From Deinococcus aestuarii (GTDB lineage: Bacteria; Deinococcota; Deinococci; Deinococcales; Deinococcaceae), in assembly GCF_018863415.1 (NCBI RefSeq), contig NZ_JAHKSN010000009.1, forward strand, positions 62,001-126,000: a stretch of 64,000 nt of DNA. Reading direction: 5' to 3'. Shown in pieces: positions 1-11,373 of this stretch. The notes beneath the pieces are model-generated. The model saw only the letters and a program-made list of their open reading frames with translations. It was not told the DNA's origin and did not search any database. Position numbers and translations under genes: made by a program. The stretch's first letter is position 1. Every line of letters begins with the position of its first letter.

Positions 1-163
1 TCGCCGCCTCGAAAAGGGCGTGCAGGGTCGCGCGCGGCACCGGGGCGGGGGAGAGGTCCTTCAGGTCCGCCGTGCGGCGGTGCCGGATGGCGTGGAGGAC
101 GGCCTCGCGGTCGCGGGCGTCGTGACCGGGGGCGGGGGGAGGGGACGCCGGAGGGCTGGACAT
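1..163 (-). CDS. Nitroreductase-family protein, N-terminal fragment
   Basis: The minus strand is open from an ATG at 163 to the window edge, giving 54 residues of a protein that continues outside. After a proline-rich start, the segment EAVLHAIRHRRT followed by PAPVPRATLHALFEAA has the layout of the first helix of FMN-dependent nitroreductases, where a basic RR(S/T) motif contacts the flavin phosphate. Such enzymes reduce nitro compounds or quinones with NAD(P)H in the cytoplasm. The gene diverges from the CrtA-like gene at 323. Only the N-terminus is visible, so the family call is moderate and the substrate is unknown. Confidence 0.6.
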   Translation of the reverse strand, partial: MSSPPASPPPAPGHDARDREAVLHAIRHRRTADLKDLSPAPVPRATLHALFEAA

Positions 164-310
164 GCCCCCGAGTATGGGCGGTGGCAGAGCCCGGTGGATG
201 GAGGTTCGTCCCGAAAACCCTTCCCCCTGTGGGAACAGGGTGCCGCCCGCGTCCTCAGGGGGCGCCGCGCTCGGTAAGCTGCGCCGCCGAACCGCCCGCC
301 CGCCGCGCCC

Positions 311-316
311 TACACT
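311..316 (+). promoter_or_regulatory. -10 box for a leaderless transcript
   Basis: TACACT lies six bases before the GTG start at 323. This spacing puts the transcription start at or next to the start codon. No Shine-Dalgarno sequence is present, so the mRNA is probably leaderless. No -35 box is obvious. Confidence 0.5.
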
Positions 317-322
317 CACGCC

Positions 323-1045
323 GTGCCCGACCGACCCGTTCCCCTTGCCAGCTTCACCCTCACGCGCTACGCGGGGCGCGACGGCTGGCGGGGCTTCACG
401 CGGATGGGCCTGGACCGGGGCGCCCTCGCCCGCACGCCCGGCCTGACCTTCTGGCGTCTGCTCGGCACGGGGCGGGGGCAGAACCTGGCGCTGGGGGCGG
501 ACGCCCTGCGCTGGGCGCGCTTCGGCGTGTGGTCCTCCCGGGAAGCCTTCGAGGCGTTCGAGGAAAGCCCCTTTCGCCGGGCGGAGCGGGAGCGCTCGCT
601 CGAAACGTACACGCTGCTGCTGCGGCCCCTCCGGGCGCGGGGGTCGTGGGGCGGCGTTTCCCCCTTCGGCGAGCTGCCCCCGCCCGCCGAGTACGCGGGC
701 CCCGTCGCGGTCCTCACCCGCGCCTCGATCCGCCCCTCGCGCCTGCTGGCCTTCTGGCGGGCGGTGCCGGACTCGCAGCGCGGCCTGCACGACAACCCCG
801 CCCTGCTCGCCTCGGTGGGCGTCGGGGAGGTCCCCCTGCTGCATCAGGCCACCTTCAGCCTGTGGCAGGGTGCGGAGGGCGTGCGGGCCTTCGCGTACGG
901 CGCGGGCGGCCACCGCGCGGCGATCCGGCAGACGAGGGCGCTCGACTGGTACGGCGAGGAACTCTTCGCCCGCTTCGCGCCCCTGCGGGCCGAGGGGACC
1001 TGGGGCGGCCGCGATCCGCTGGCCGGGCTGCTGCCGTCCCCCTGA
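323..1045 (+). CDS. Spheroidene monooxygenase-like (CrtA family) protein
   Basis: This 240-residue protein matches the CrtA family by pattern. It has an early AWRGF-like segment (DGWRGFTRMGL), the block GLTFWRLLGTGRG at about residues 36-48, and W..SREAFEAFE.SPFRR followed by ETYTLLLRP. CrtA of purple bacteria adds a keto oxygen to acyclic carotenoids. Relatives in non-phototrophs are often annotated only by homology. Deinococcus makes keto-carotenoids, so a carotenoid role is possible, but no other carotenoid gene is in the window. It starts with GTG, apparently leaderless. It converges on the methyltransferase gene, with six bases between the two stops. Family fairly sure, reaction inferred. 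Confidence 0.65.
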   Translation: MPDRPVPLASFTLTRYAGRDGWRGFTRMGLDRGALARTPGLTFWRLLGTGRGQNLALGADALRWARFGVWSSREAFEAFEESPFRRAERERSLETYTLLLRPLRARGSWGGVSPFGELPPPAEYAGPVAVLTRASIRPSRLLAFWRAVPDSQRGLHDNPALLASVGVGEVPLLHQATFSLWQGAEGVRAFAYGAGGHRAAIRQTRALDWYGEELFARFAPLRAEGTWGGRDPLAGLLPSP

Positions 1046-1051
1046 GTCCCC

Positions 1052-1675
1052 CTACCGGGTCGCCCGCGCCGTCACCGCGAACAGGGGATCGTGGCCCCGC
1101 CCGCGCGGGCTGCGGTCGTGCGCCGTGACCTCCCCCCAGTTCCCCGCCTCGCGCAGGTACCCGGCCACGAGGTCCAGCCGCCCGGCATCGCCCAGCGTGT
1201 GCCAGACCGCCACCGCTTTGGTCGGGAAGCAGCGGTTCGAGAAGGTGATCACCACCGGACCGCCCGGGGTCAGCACCCGCCCCAGGTCGCGCAGGACCTC
1301 GACCGGCCGGGTCAGGTAGTCGACGGACACCGTGATGCCCGCCCCACCAAACTCCCCGTCCCCGAAGGGCAGGAGGGGGTCGCGGTTGAGGTTCTGCACC
1401 ACGGAGCCCGTCAGGCGCGGGTTGCCCGCCAGTTCCTCGCGGTTGAGACCCAGGCCGACCACCCGGCGGTACTCCACCTCGGGCGGGAGGTGGCTCACCC
1501 ACGAACTCATCAGGTCGAGGATGGCCCCACCCGGCGGCAGGTACTCGCGGTAAAGCTGCGTCACGGCGGCGATGGCCGCGTCGTCGATGTGGGTGACGAA
1601 GCGTGGCTGGCGGTAGAACAACTCGTCGGGCGTCTCGTCGAGGCGCCGGAAGGCCCCCCGGGGCAGCTTGCTCAT
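1052..1675 (-). CDS. SAM-dependent methyltransferase
   Basis: A class I methyltransferase of 207 residues. The SAM-binding motif I is the AILDLMSSWVSHLP segment. Later blocks fit motifs II-IV: LLPFGDGEFGGAGITVSVDYL, then a VLTPGGPVVITFSNRCFP strand, which is the usual methyltransferase beta-5 region. The substrate cannot be told from sequence. The ATG at 1675 is chosen because the conserved part starts right after it; in-frame ATGs at 1684 and 1726 add only proline-rich sequence. No clear ribosome-binding site precedes any of them. It converges with the CrtA-like gene. Confidence 0.75.
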   Translation of the reverse strand: MSKLPRGAFRRLDETPDELFYRQPRFVTHIDDAAIAAVTQLYREYLPPGGAILDLMSSWVSHLPPEVEYRRVVGLGLNREELAGNPRLTGSVVQNLNRDPLLPFGDGEFGGAGITVSVDYLTRPVEVLRDLGRVLTPGGPVVITFSNRCFPTKAVAVWHTLGDAGRLDLVAGYLREAGNWGEVTAHDRSPRGRGHDPLFAVTARATR

Positions 1676-1741
1676 GCGCCCCATTGTGGAAGGCGGCGGG
1701 GCGGGGGAGAGCGAGATCGCCCCCACTCGCGGGGCGAGGGC

Positions 1742-1846
1742 GGGTCAACCCCTCAGGCAGCTCCCCTCAAAGGGAGCCGGGAAGCCGGGCCACAGCAACG
1801 GCGTCTCTTGCCTCCATTCAAGGAGAGGTGGCCCAAAGGGCCAGAG
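1742..1846. repeat. Dispersed intergenic repeat A, copy 1
   Basis: About 105 bases that align with 15562-15680 in the same orientation. Both contain AACCCCTCAG, AAAGGGAGCC, CAACGGC/CATCTCTTGCCTCC and a GGTGG.CC..AGGGCC end. This copy lacks about 14 bases (a CAGCTTCGCTGA-type palindrome) present in the other. It sits just before the MOSC gene promoter. It encodes nothing and looks like a non-autonomous repeat. Confidence 0.7.
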
Positions 1847-1849
1847 GAG

Positions 1850-1855
1850 TACCCT
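1850..1855 (+). promoter_or_regulatory. -10 box for a leaderless MOSC transcript
   Basis: TACCCT lies five bases before the ATG at 1861, with no Shine-Dalgarno sequence between. It abuts the right end of repeat A copy 1, so any -35 region would lie inside the repeat. Confidence 0.45.
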
Positions 1856-1860
1856 GCCCC

Positions 1861-2502
1861 ATGCGCCTCCTCTCCGTCAACGTCGCCCGGCCCCGCGAGC
1901 ACCGGGTCGTCGGCAAGCCCGGCACGACGGGCATCCACAAGGAGCCGCAGCCCGGCGCGGTTCACGTCGGGCCCCTCGGCCTCGCGGACGACCACATTGC
2001 GGACGTGAACAACCACGGCGGGCCGGATCAGGCCGTCTCCCTCTACAGCGCGGAGGACTACGACGAGTGGGCGGAGCAGCTCGGCGGGGCCCTGGAACCC
2101 GGCACCCTGGGCGAGAACCTGACCCTCTCCTCGTTCGGGCCGGGGCCGGTGCGGATCGGCGACCGCTACCGGATCGGTGAGGTGGTGCTGGAGGTCACCT
2201 CCCCCCGGATTCCCTGCGCCACCCTCGCCGCGCGCATGGGCGACCCAGCCTTCGTGAAGAGGTTCCGGCAGGCCCGCCGCCCCGGCTTCTACGCGCGGGT
2301 GCTGGCGGAGGGGGAGGTCCGCGCGGGGGCTGAGGTCGAGCGCGTCCTGGCGCGGACCGACACCCCCACCCTCCTCGACCTCTTCGAGCTGTTCTACGCC
2401 CCATCGCCCTCCCCGGAGACGCTGCGCTGGGCGCTTTCCGCCCCGGTCGCCGTCCGCAACCGCGAGGAGTACGAGGCGCGGCTTCGGGACCTCACCCGGT
2501 AG
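1861..2502 (+). CDS. MOSC-domain protein (YiiM-like)
   Basis: A 213-residue protein. The N-terminal half is a MOSC domain: [20 protein letters not shown] followed by DQAVSLYS and [11 protein letters not shown], the signature of the molybdenum-cofactor sulfurase C-terminal fold. The later SPRIPC segment holds the conserved cysteine. The C-terminal part with R.GFYARVL and the helical tail fits the YiiM 3-alpha domain. YiiM-like proteins detoxify N-hydroxylated purine bases using Mo cofactor. That role is known for the family and is only inferred here. The ATG at 1861 is supported by the adjacent leaderless -10 box. Confidence 0.85.
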   Translation: MRLLSVNVARPREHRVVGKPGTTGIHKEPQPGAVHVGPLGLADDHIADVNNHGGPDQAVSLYSAEDYDEWAEQLGGALEPGTLGENLTLSSFGPGPVRIGDRYRIGEVVLEVTSPRIPCATLAARMGDPAFVKRFRQARRPGFYARVLAEGEVRAGAEVERVLARTDTPTLLDLFELFYAPSPSPETLRWALSAPVAVRNREEYEARLRDLTR

Positions 2503-2511
2503 CGCGCCCCC

Positions 2512-3396
2512 CTACCCTCTCAGCCCCCGCCGGGCCACGTCGCGGAAGTACACGAGTTCCTTGCTGCCCGGGAAGGCACGTAAGGTCTTTTGCGTCAGGT
2601 CGAGCGTCTTGCGGTGGTCGCCCACCCGGGTCCACGCCTCGAAGGCCTCCTGGCGGTAGAGGTAGTACAGGGTGGGCACCCCCAGGGCCACCGCGCGGTC
2701 GAAGTTGGCCGCCGCCTCGCGGGCGTTGCCCAGCCGCAGGTTCGCCTTGCCGAGCCCCCACCAGGTGTAGGGGTCGCCCGGCCGGGCCCGCACGTTCCGC
2801 TCGCCGATCTGCTTGAGCTTGCGCCAGTTGTTCGCCGCGCGGAAGTCGTCGCCCAGGACCGCCCGCACGTCGACCTCCTTGGAAGGCGGGTACGCGATCA
2901 GGTACTCGCCGTTGTAGAAGTGCCACAGGTCCGTCATCTGGGCGGTGCTCAGGCGCAGGGCGGGCCCGCGCAGGGGGTCGCTCGTCAGAAATTCCCCGCC
3001 CCGGTAACCGTACACCGTGCGGAAGTGGGCGACGTTGCTGCCGGGCCGCAGCCGCTGCTGGACCACGACCGGGAGCCCGCGCGCGAGCAGTTCGCGCAGC
3101 AGTTCCGGCGTCCCGGCGTAGCGGATCACGCTCCGCAGCCCGAAGCGCCCGAGGTACGCGGCGAGTTCGAGGCTGGTGACCTGCGGGTCGCGCGGGCTGT
3201 CCTTGAGGGCACCCACCGCCTGTGCCTGGGTCACCCGCGTGCCGTGGTAGCCCAGGATGGTCAGGGCGGTCACCGGCCCGCAGTTGTCGGGCCCCTGCCG
3301 CTCATAGCGGATGTTCTTCAGCGTCACGCTGGCGGGAAGGGCCGATCCCAGGCCGCCGAGGGCGAGCAGGGTCAGCGGAAGCCACTTGGCGAACAT
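2512..3396 (-). CDS. Secreted C39-family peptidase-like protein with TPR tail
   Basis: This 294-residue protein begins with a signal peptide (hydrophobic LPLTLLALGGLGSA ending at an A-x-A-like site near residue 20). The papain-like C39 domain follows. GPDNCGPVTAL carries the probable catalytic cysteine (about residue 39) and VAHFRTVYGY the histidine, with a later FLTSDPLRG aspartate. Residues about 190-290 are helical and resemble tetratricopeptide repeats (YTWWGLGKANLRLGNAREAA). It is probably exported and may cleave or bind peptides. Secretion and fold are fairly sure, activity is not shown. The start has no clear Shine-Dalgarno sequence. Confidence 0.75.
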   Translation of the reverse strand: MFAKWLPLTLLALGGLGSALPASVTLKNIRYERQGPDNCGPVTALTILGYHGTRVTQAQAVGALKDSPRDPQVTSLELAAYLGRFGLRSVIRYAGTPELLRELLARGLPVVVQQRLRPGSNVAHFRTVYGYRGGEFLTSDPLRGPALRLSTAQMTDLWHFYNGEYLIAYPPSKEVDVRAVLGDDFRAANNWRKLKQIGERNVRARPGDPYTWWGLGKANLRLGNAREAAANFDRAVALGVPTLYYLYRQEAFEAWTRVGDHRKTLDLTQKTLRAFPGSKELVYFRDVARRGLRG

Positions 3397-3472
3397 GCCC
3401 CAGTGTGGGGGCCCGGCCGGGGGACAACACGCGCCCCCGGTTGCGAATCCCTTCAGGGAGGGAGCCCGCCCC

Positions 3473-4081
3473 TCAGCCCTCCGGGTGCGTCTCGTCCCTG
3501 ACCGTGACCGTCTCGGGCAGCGCGCACGCCGTCACGGCGCCGTGGGGGGAGACGGCGAGCACGCGCCTCTCCGCCAGCGTCCACAGGGCGCGGTGGACGC
3601 CCATCTCGGCCCCCGCGTCCCCGGACGGGGCCAGGCGGTCGAGGAGGGTGGTGTAGCGCAACTCCTCCCCGGTGCCGCCCGCCCAGGGGGTCGCCCCGGC
3701 GACGAGGAGCAGCACCCGGCGCTGCTCGGCGCTCTCGGCGAGGGCGAGGAGGGCCTGTTTCGCCCGCAGCCGCGCGGCCCGGTCCTCGCGCTCGCGGCGG
3801 CGGCGGTCCAGGAGGGCGGCCACCTCGTCCGGCAGGGGCTCGCCCCGCCCGGCGCGCGACTCGATCAGTCTCTCCAGGTGCCCGTCGGCGCGGGCGCGGG
3901 CCGCCTCCCGCAGCTCCCCGGTGCGGCCCCGCAGCTCGGCGGCGGCCTCCTGCACCCGGGGATTGTGGCTCACCGTCTCGGCGAGGCGGCGGGCGGCGTC
4001 CCGGAACCTCCCGCGCGCCCGGGTTTCCTCGTCGGTGGTCGTGTCGCTCTGGCCCTTGGGCCTCGTGTCGCGCAGTCTCAT
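3473..4081 (-). CDS. Hypothetical protein with charged helical region
   Basis: A 202-residue protein I do not recognise. The first 140 residues are rich in Arg, Glu and Ala and predict long charged helices or a coiled coil. The last 60 are more globular and contain a LLLVAGATPW segment and a HRALWTLAERRVLAVS helix that resembles a winged-helix element. The ATG at 4081 is chosen because GAGGAGGG stands just upstream at good spacing. An in-frame start at 4147 lacks this. No signal peptide or membrane segment is visible. Confidence 0.6.
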   Translation of the reverse strand: MRLRDTRPKGQSDTTTDEETRARGRFRDAARRLAETVSHNPRVQEAAAELRGRTGELREAARARADGHLERLIESRAGRGEPLPDEVAALLDRRRREREDRAARLRAKQALLALAESAEQRRVLLLVAGATPWAGGTGEELRYTTLLDRLAPSGDAGAEMGVHRALWTLAERRVLAVSPHGAVTACALPETVTVRDETHPEG

Positions 4082-4243
4082 GTGCCCTCCTCGGGGTCGT
4101 CCGGTCATGCCCGCGCGCAAGGCGCCGGGGCCGGATGTGCCCCCCATTCTCGCACCCCGCCCGGTGAGTTCGGGATGGGATTCCGAAAGGCAAGGCCGCC
4201 GCGATCCGGGCGGCGGCGGTCCTGGGGTGCGTGGGCGAATGTC

Positions 4244-4360
4244 TTACCGGAACAGCTCGATCACCTTGATCAGCGTCTGCCAGATCGCCCACGTCATCGG
4301 AATCAGCACGACGAGCCAGGCGAGGATGACGGCGGCGGGGGAGGTGCTCTGTTCGCGCAT
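4244..4360 (-). CDS. MFS transporter small subunit (OFA-associated)
   Basis: A 38-residue, single-helix membrane protein: short polar start, then a hydrophobic stretch (AAVILAWLVVLIPMTWAIW) and a short basic tail. AGGAG stands seven bases before the ATG. It lies 14 bases downstream of the OFA carrier gene. Small partners of this size and position accompany many OFA-family carriers and are annotated as MFS transporter small subunits. The role is presumably to stabilise or complete the carrier, which is inferred from context. Confidence 0.75.
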   Translation of the reverse strand: MREQSTSPAAVILAWLVVLIPMTWAIWQTLIKVIELFR

Positions 4361-4374
4361 GGGGTCTCCTGTTC

Positions 4375-5784
4375 TCAGTCGTCGGCGGCCGTCTGGTGGC
4401 CCAGGGTGCGGTCGGCGTAGTGGCGGGACGAGACGGGGCGCACGAGCAGGTTGGCGACGAAGCCCACCACGAGCAGCCCGGCCATGATCCACATGACGGT
4501 CGAGTACGCCTGCGCGGCGGGGACCCCGGCGGCGATCTGGCGGTCGCGGAAGCCGTTCACCAGCGAGGGCCCGGCGATGGCGGCGGCGCTCCAGGCGAGG
4601 AGCAGGCGGCCGTGGATGGCGCCCACGTTCAGCGTGCCGAACAGGTCACGCAGGTAGGCGGGCACCGTGGCGAACCCGCCGCCGTACATGCTCATGATGA
4701 CGCCGAAGGCCAGCACGAACAGCGCCAGGCTCGCCGTCTGCCCGAAGACCGGAATCAGGAAGTACAGCACCGTGCCCAGCGCGAAAAAGACCATGTACGT
4801 CGGCTTGCGCCCGATCCGGTCGGAGGTCGAGCTCCAGAAGAGGCGCCCGCCCATGTTAAAGAGGCTCAGCAGCCCCACGAAGCCCGCCGCCGCCGTGGCG
4901 GTCACGCCGTTCCCGGCCCCCAGCACCCGGTCGCTGAACATCTCCTGGATCATCACCGAGGCCTGCCCCAGCACCCCGATCCCCGCCGTCACGTTGCAAA
5001 ACAGCACCACGAACAGCAGCCAGAACTGCGGCGTCCGCATCGCCTGTTCGACGGTGACGTTGTGCGTGGAGATCATCCCGTGCGACGTGCTCGGCGCGGG
5101 CGGCGTCCACCCCTGCGGCCTCCAGCCCTCGCGCGGCACCCGCACCAGAAAGGCCCCGAACATCATCAGCGCGAAGTACAGCGCCGCCATCGTGACGAAG
5201 GTCGGCACGATCCCGAAGTTGGCCCCACCGAACGAGGCCATCAGGGAAGTCCCCAGCGGGCTGCCCAGCAGCGCCCCGCCGCCGAAGCCCATGATCGCCA
5301 GCCCGGTGGCGAGGCCGGGGCGGTCTGGGAACCACTTGATCAGCGTGCTGACCGGGCTGATGTATCCCAGCCCCAGCCCGATGCCGCCGAGCACCCCGTT
5401 TCCCAGGATCAGCAGCCACAGTTGGTGCGTCGCCACCCCGAGCGCGGCCACCACGAACCCGCTGCAAAACAGCAGGGCCGACGTGAACATCGTCCGCCGG
5501 GGCCCCACCCGCTCGACCCACTTGCCGAAGAGGGCCGAACTCGCCCCCAGGAAGAACAGCGCGACCGAGAAGATCAACCCGACCTGAAAGAGCGACCAGT
5601 CGCCCGGCGCTCCCGTCTCCGCCTTCAGGTCCCCGCTGATCAATCGGCTGAGCGGCTTGTTGAACACGCTGTAGCCGTAGATCTGACCGATGCTCAGGTG
5701 CACGGCCAGCGCGGCGGGCGGCACCAGCCAGCGGTTGAAGCCGGGCGGGGCGACGGTCCTCTCACGGTCCAGAAATGACGCCAT
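4375..5784 (-). CDS. OFA-family MFS transporter (oxalate/formate type)
   Basis: A 469-residue, 12-helix major facilitator. The family signs are the early HLSIGQIYGYSVFNKPL, the GIGLGLGYISPVSTLIKWFPDRPGLATG block and a helix-8 region GRLFWSSTSDRIGRKP. OFA carriers exchange oxalate for formate or move related small acids. Its place between fdhD and a small subunit, downstream of a formate dehydrogenase gene, suggests formate or oxalate traffic. AAGGAG sits six bases before the ATG at 5784, which fixes the start over longer in-frame choices. Substrate is inferred from neighbours. Confidence 0.85.
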   Translation of the reverse strand: MASFLDRERTVAPPGFNRWLVPPAALAVHLSIGQIYGYSVFNKPLSRLISGDLKAETGAPGDWSLFQVGLIFSVALFFLGASSALFGKWVERVGPRRTMFTSALLFCSGFVVAALGVATHQLWLLILGNGVLGGIGLGLGYISPVSTLIKWFPDRPGLATGLAIMGFGGGALLGSPLGTSLMASFGGANFGIVPTFVTMAALYFALMMFGAFLVRVPREGWRPQGWTPPAPSTSHGMISTHNVTVEQAMRTPQFWLLFVVLFCNVTAGIGVLGQASVMIQEMFSDRVLGAGNGVTATAAAGFVGLLSLFNMGGRLFWSSTSDRIGRKPTYMVFFALGTVLYFLIPVFGQTASLALFVLAFGVIMSMYGGGFATVPAYLRDLFGTLNVGAIHGRLLLAWSAAAIAGPSLVNGFRDRQIAAGVPAAQAYSTVMWIMAGLLVVGFVANLLVRPVSSRHYADRTLGHQTAADD

Positions 5785-5830
5785 CTGTTCTCCTTTCACG
5801 GCTGGGGTTGCCAGCGCAAGCGGGGGGGGT

Positions 5831-6676
5831 TCAGGAGGATTGGAGACGGGACGCGCCCGCATACACGTTGAAACGCTCACCGCGCGCGAAGCCGACGAGG
5901 GTGAGACCCAGGCCCGCCGCCGTCTCCACCGCGAGGCTGCTCGGCGCCCCCACCGTCACGACGACGGGGACGCCCGCCAGCGCCGCCTTCTGCACGATCT
6001 CGAAGCCCGCGCGGCTGGAGGTGACGAGGATGTGGTCGGCGAGGGGGAGGAGCTTTTGTTCTATGGCCCACCCCACGAGTTTGTCCACGGCGTTGTGCCG
6101 CCCCACGTCCTCGAAAACCGCGAGGAGTTCGCCGTCCGGGGTGAAGAGACCCGCCGCGTGCAGCCCGCCCGTCGCGTCGAAGGCGGGTTGCGCGGCCCGC
6201 AACCGTTCGGGCAACCCGGCGAGCAGGGGGGGGGAGAGGAGAGGGGCCGTCCATACGGGTTCCCGCACCCGCACCGCCAGCCGCTCCACGCTGCCGCTCC
6301 CGCAGACGCCGCAGGCACTCGTGGTGACATTGGCGCGGGCGGAGGCGAGCAGCCACATCGGATCGGAGGTGTGGAGGGTGACGACGTTCGGAGCGTCCGG
6401 ATCCTGGGTCGGCGACACGTGGAGGTCTCCCCGCAGCAGCCCCTCCGCGTGCAGCCACCCCAGCACGAGTTTGCGGTCGTGGCCGGGTGTCCGCATGGTG
6501 ACGGCCAGGGTGACGCTCTCCCCGCCGCCCTGCACGCGGATGTCGAGAGGTTCCTCGACCGCCACGGCGTCGTCCCGCTCGGTCGCAAGGCCCTCCCGGT
6601 AGGCCAGCACACGTGCGTGCGTCACGGCGGGGGCCGTGCTCTCGGCAAACGCGGGCCGGGCCCCGGGCAGGCTCAC
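5831..6676 (-). CDS. fdhD: Formate dehydrogenase accessory sulfurtransferase FdhD
   Basis: This 281-residue protein passes sulfur from a cysteine desulfurase to the molybdenum cofactor of formate dehydrogenase. The CGVCGSGSV motif (the two redox cysteines), EEPLDIRV near the N-terminus, DVGRHNAVDKL and VTSSRAGFEIVQKAA are all FdhD hallmarks. Translation starts at a GTG whose last two bases form the TGA of the upstream DUF1641 gene (GTGA), so the two are coupled. It lies in the fdhF operon direction, as expected. Confidence 0.92.
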   Translation of the reverse strand: MSLPGARPAFAESTAPAVTHARVLAYREGLATERDDAVAVEEPLDIRVQGGGESVTLAVTMRTPGHDRKLVLGWLHAEGLLRGDLHVSPTQDPDAPNVVTLHTSDPMWLLASARANVTTSACGVCGSGSVERLAVRVREPVWTAPLLSPPLLAGLPERLRAAQPAFDATGGLHAAGLFTPDGELLAVFEDVGRHNAVDKLVGWAIEQKLLPLADHILVTSSRAGFEIVQKAALAGVPVVVTVGAPSSLAVETAAGLGLTLVGFARGERFNVYAGASRLQSS

Positions 6677-7188
6677 GCGAGGCGTTCCCCGCTGGTCCGG
6701 CGTTCCTCCACCGGCTCGTGCATCTGGGCGTCCGCCTGCCGCAGGGCGTGGCCGAAGCCCTTCAGGGTGCCGAAGAGGGCCGTCAGCGCCACCTGAATGT
6801 CCGGGTCGCGCATCAGCCCGACGAGTTCGCCCAGGCCCACCCGCTCCCCGCGGGCCACCCGCTTGGCCCCCTCGTTCACTCCCTCGTTGAGCGCTCGCCC
6901 CAGGGTGCCGACGCTCTGGGGGTCGAGTTCGGTGAGCACCCGCACGACCTCCAGCAGGTTGCGGATGACGTGCGTCGAGCTGCCCCGCTCCAGGATGTGC
7001 AGGCCCTCGCCCGCGAGCCCGCCGCCGCCCCGCACGACCTTGTTCAGCACGTCGAGCACGCCGTGGTCGTGCAGGACGCTCAGGAGTTTCAGGCCCTCCA
7101 CCAGCGCCTCGGCGTTCTGGGCGCTCGCCTCGGCCAGTTCCTCCTGTGGCGTCCTGGGGCGGGGCGTGTATTGCAGTGATTTCGCCAT
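6673..7188 (-). CDS. DUF1641 protein of formate dehydrogenase operon
   Basis: A 171-residue, mostly helical protein with the DUF1641 pattern: LHDHGVLDVLNKVVRGG, a VVRVLTELD segment and DIQVALTALFGTLKGFGHAL near the end. Proteins of this family are commonly encoded next to fdhF and fdhD. Their biochemical role is not settled. The ATG at 7188 has GAGG six bases upstream. A repeat element separates it from fdhF. It overlaps fdhD by four bases. Confidence 0.8.
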   Translation of the reverse strand: MAKSLQYTPRPRTPQEELAEASAQNAEALVEGLKLLSVLHDHGVLDVLNKVVRGGGGLAGEGLHILERGSSTHVIRNLLEVVRVLTELDPQSVGTLGRALNEGVNEGAKRVARGERVGLGELVGLMRDPDIQVALTALFGTLKGFGHALRQADAQMHEPVEERRTSGERLA

Positions 7189-7240
7189 CTTGACCTCGCT
7201 TTGGCTGTGTGGAGGCTTCGGTGCGCTGGGATGGCGTTTG

Positions 7241-7347
7241 CGGTTGCCCCCTCCCGGCCTCCCCCACGAGGGGGGAGGAGCAAAAAACCTCGTTCGCGGA
7301 GCTTTTCTCTTCTCTCCTCTCTCTTGAGGGGAGGCCGAGAGGGGGTG
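7241..7347. repeat. GC-rich inverted-repeat element B1
   Basis: The outer arms CCCCCTCCCGGCCTCCCC and GGGGAGGCCGAGAGGGGG pair with one mismatch over 18 bases. Between them lies a second small hairpin (CCCACGAGGGGGGAG). The left arm resembles the sequence at 58876-58916. It sits between fdhF and the DUF1641 gene and is probably transcribed, so it could shape mRNA stability within the operon. Confidence 0.6.
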
Positions 7348-7441
7348 AACGTGCAGAGCGTCCAAAGAAACCTCCCCTCCAACTCCCCTATCCTTCACCC
7401 GAAGAAGGGACCGGAACCCCTCGCCCCGGCCCCCCTTCCCC

Positions 7442-10447
<3,006 letters not shown>

Positions 10448-10476
10448 GGGCATCCCTCCTCTTTTCGGGTGCGCGG

Positions 10477-10496
10477 AGTATATAGGTTGCGCGCAA
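10477..10496 (-). promoter_or_regulatory. Candidate fdhF promoter with palindrome
   Basis: On the minus strand, TATACT (10477-10482) could be a -10 box upstream of fdhF. Just before it is the perfect 10-bp palindrome TTGCGCGCAA (10487-10496). The -35 is not convincing. The AT-rich stretch stands out from its surroundings. Confidence 0.4.
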
Positions 10497-10591
10497 AGGA
10501 AAAGCCGGTGCCCGTCCGGGTGAAGGAGACGTTAAGTGGATGAGGGGAAAGCGCCCCAACCCGGGCGACCCCGACCAGAAGGTCCGAACAG

Positions 10592-10613
10592 AAAAAAGGC
10601 CGGTTGCCCGGCC
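10592..10613 (-). terminator. Rho-independent terminator
   Basis: Read on the minus strand, a GGCCGG/CCGGCC hairpin (six base pairs, four-base loop) is followed directly by six T residues. It lies 30 bases beyond the stop of the gene at 10643-11032. Confidence 0.85.
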
Positions 10614-10642
10614 CTGGAAGGATGTGGTGTAGTCGCTGGCCC

Positions 10643-11032
10643 TCAGTCCGTGTCCGCCTTCTGGTGGCGGTACTCCTGAATGTGGTCGTACACGTGCTGC
10701 GGGAAGTCGAGGTCGCGGTACACGTTGCCCTCGTCGGGGTCGTCCTTGTCGGGCAGGATCGGGAAGTCCTGCTTTTCCATGTACTCCATGATCTTGGCGC
10801 GGCCGGGCGGGCTGTAGTCCGCCTCCTGCACCTGCCGCACGAGGTCGCGTGCCCCCTCCTCGCTGAAGTCCTTGTCCTGCGCGAGCAGTGAGACGAGTTC
10901 GTCCTCCTCCACGAAATGCCGCCCGACGATGGTGTACACGAGGCGCCCGTAGTGCCCGATATCCTGCCCTTCGTTCAGCGCGTCCGTCAGGTGGGCCATC
11001 ATGTGGTTCTTCGTCATATCTTCCAGCGACAT
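10643..11032 (-). CDS. Hypothetical acidic protein
   Basis: A 129-residue soluble protein, rich in Asp and Glu, that I do not assign to a family. It is mostly helical: DMTKNHMMAHLTDALNEGQDIGHYGRLVYTIV followed by FVEEDELVSLLAQD, a region recalling small stress-related proteins. GAGG is five bases before the ATG at 11032; the in-frame GTG at 11038 overlaps the ribosome-binding site, so it is not used. It has its own terminator. Confidence 0.65.
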   Translation of the reverse strand: MSLEDMTKNHMMAHLTDALNEGQDIGHYGRLVYTIVGRHFVEEDELVSLLAQDKDFSEEGARDLVRQVQEADYSPPGRAKIMEYMEKQDFPILPDKDDPDEGNVYRDLDFPQHVYDHIQEYRHQKADTD

Positions 11033-11169
11033 ATTCACCTCGTGCTGGTTAGGCTAGGGCGTAATCAGGGGCCGATCATGATCCGGGTCCCAAGGCGTCT
11101 TCACGGTCGCCCACGCCAGATAAAGGGACCGGGGACATCTGGCTCGCGCCCCCCGGCCCCCGCGGCCCG

Positions 11170-11373
11170 TCAGTCCTGGCCGCTCGTCTCGCCGCCATCC
11201 TCGTACAGGACGGGATCGTTCGCCCCGTAGTGCGAGGCTCTCGTGCCGTCCACGGCGGCGTCGGCGAGATCGGTCTCCTCGGCGCCCGAGGGGGGCTGGT
11301 AGACCGGGCTGTCCTCGTTCGTCATCTCGGGATTGGGGGCGTTGTTGGCGTCGGCCTCTGCGTTTCCGGTCAT
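11170..11373 (-). CDS. Small acidic disordered protein
   Basis: A 67-residue protein rich in Asp, Glu, Asn and Ala, probably disordered. It has no membrane segment and no cysteine. A similar low-complexity acidic composition is seen at 38560-38784. No Shine-Dalgarno sequence is visible before the ATG at 11373. I do not recognise the family. It may be a deinococcal lineage-specific protein. Confidence 0.5.
   Translation of the reverse strand: MTGNAEADANNAPNPEMTNEDSPVYQPPSGAEETDLADAAVDGTRASHYGANDPVLYEDGGETSGQD

Noticed and set aside
855..1748. Long minus-strand frame overlapping the CrtA-like and methyltransferase genes
   Set aside because: Shadow frame of the real genes with Pro/Arg/Gly bias and no domain.
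10451..10453. ATG as fdhF start
   Set aside because: The AGGAGG site touches it, leaving almost no spacing; the GTG six bases later is better placed. Not fully excluded.
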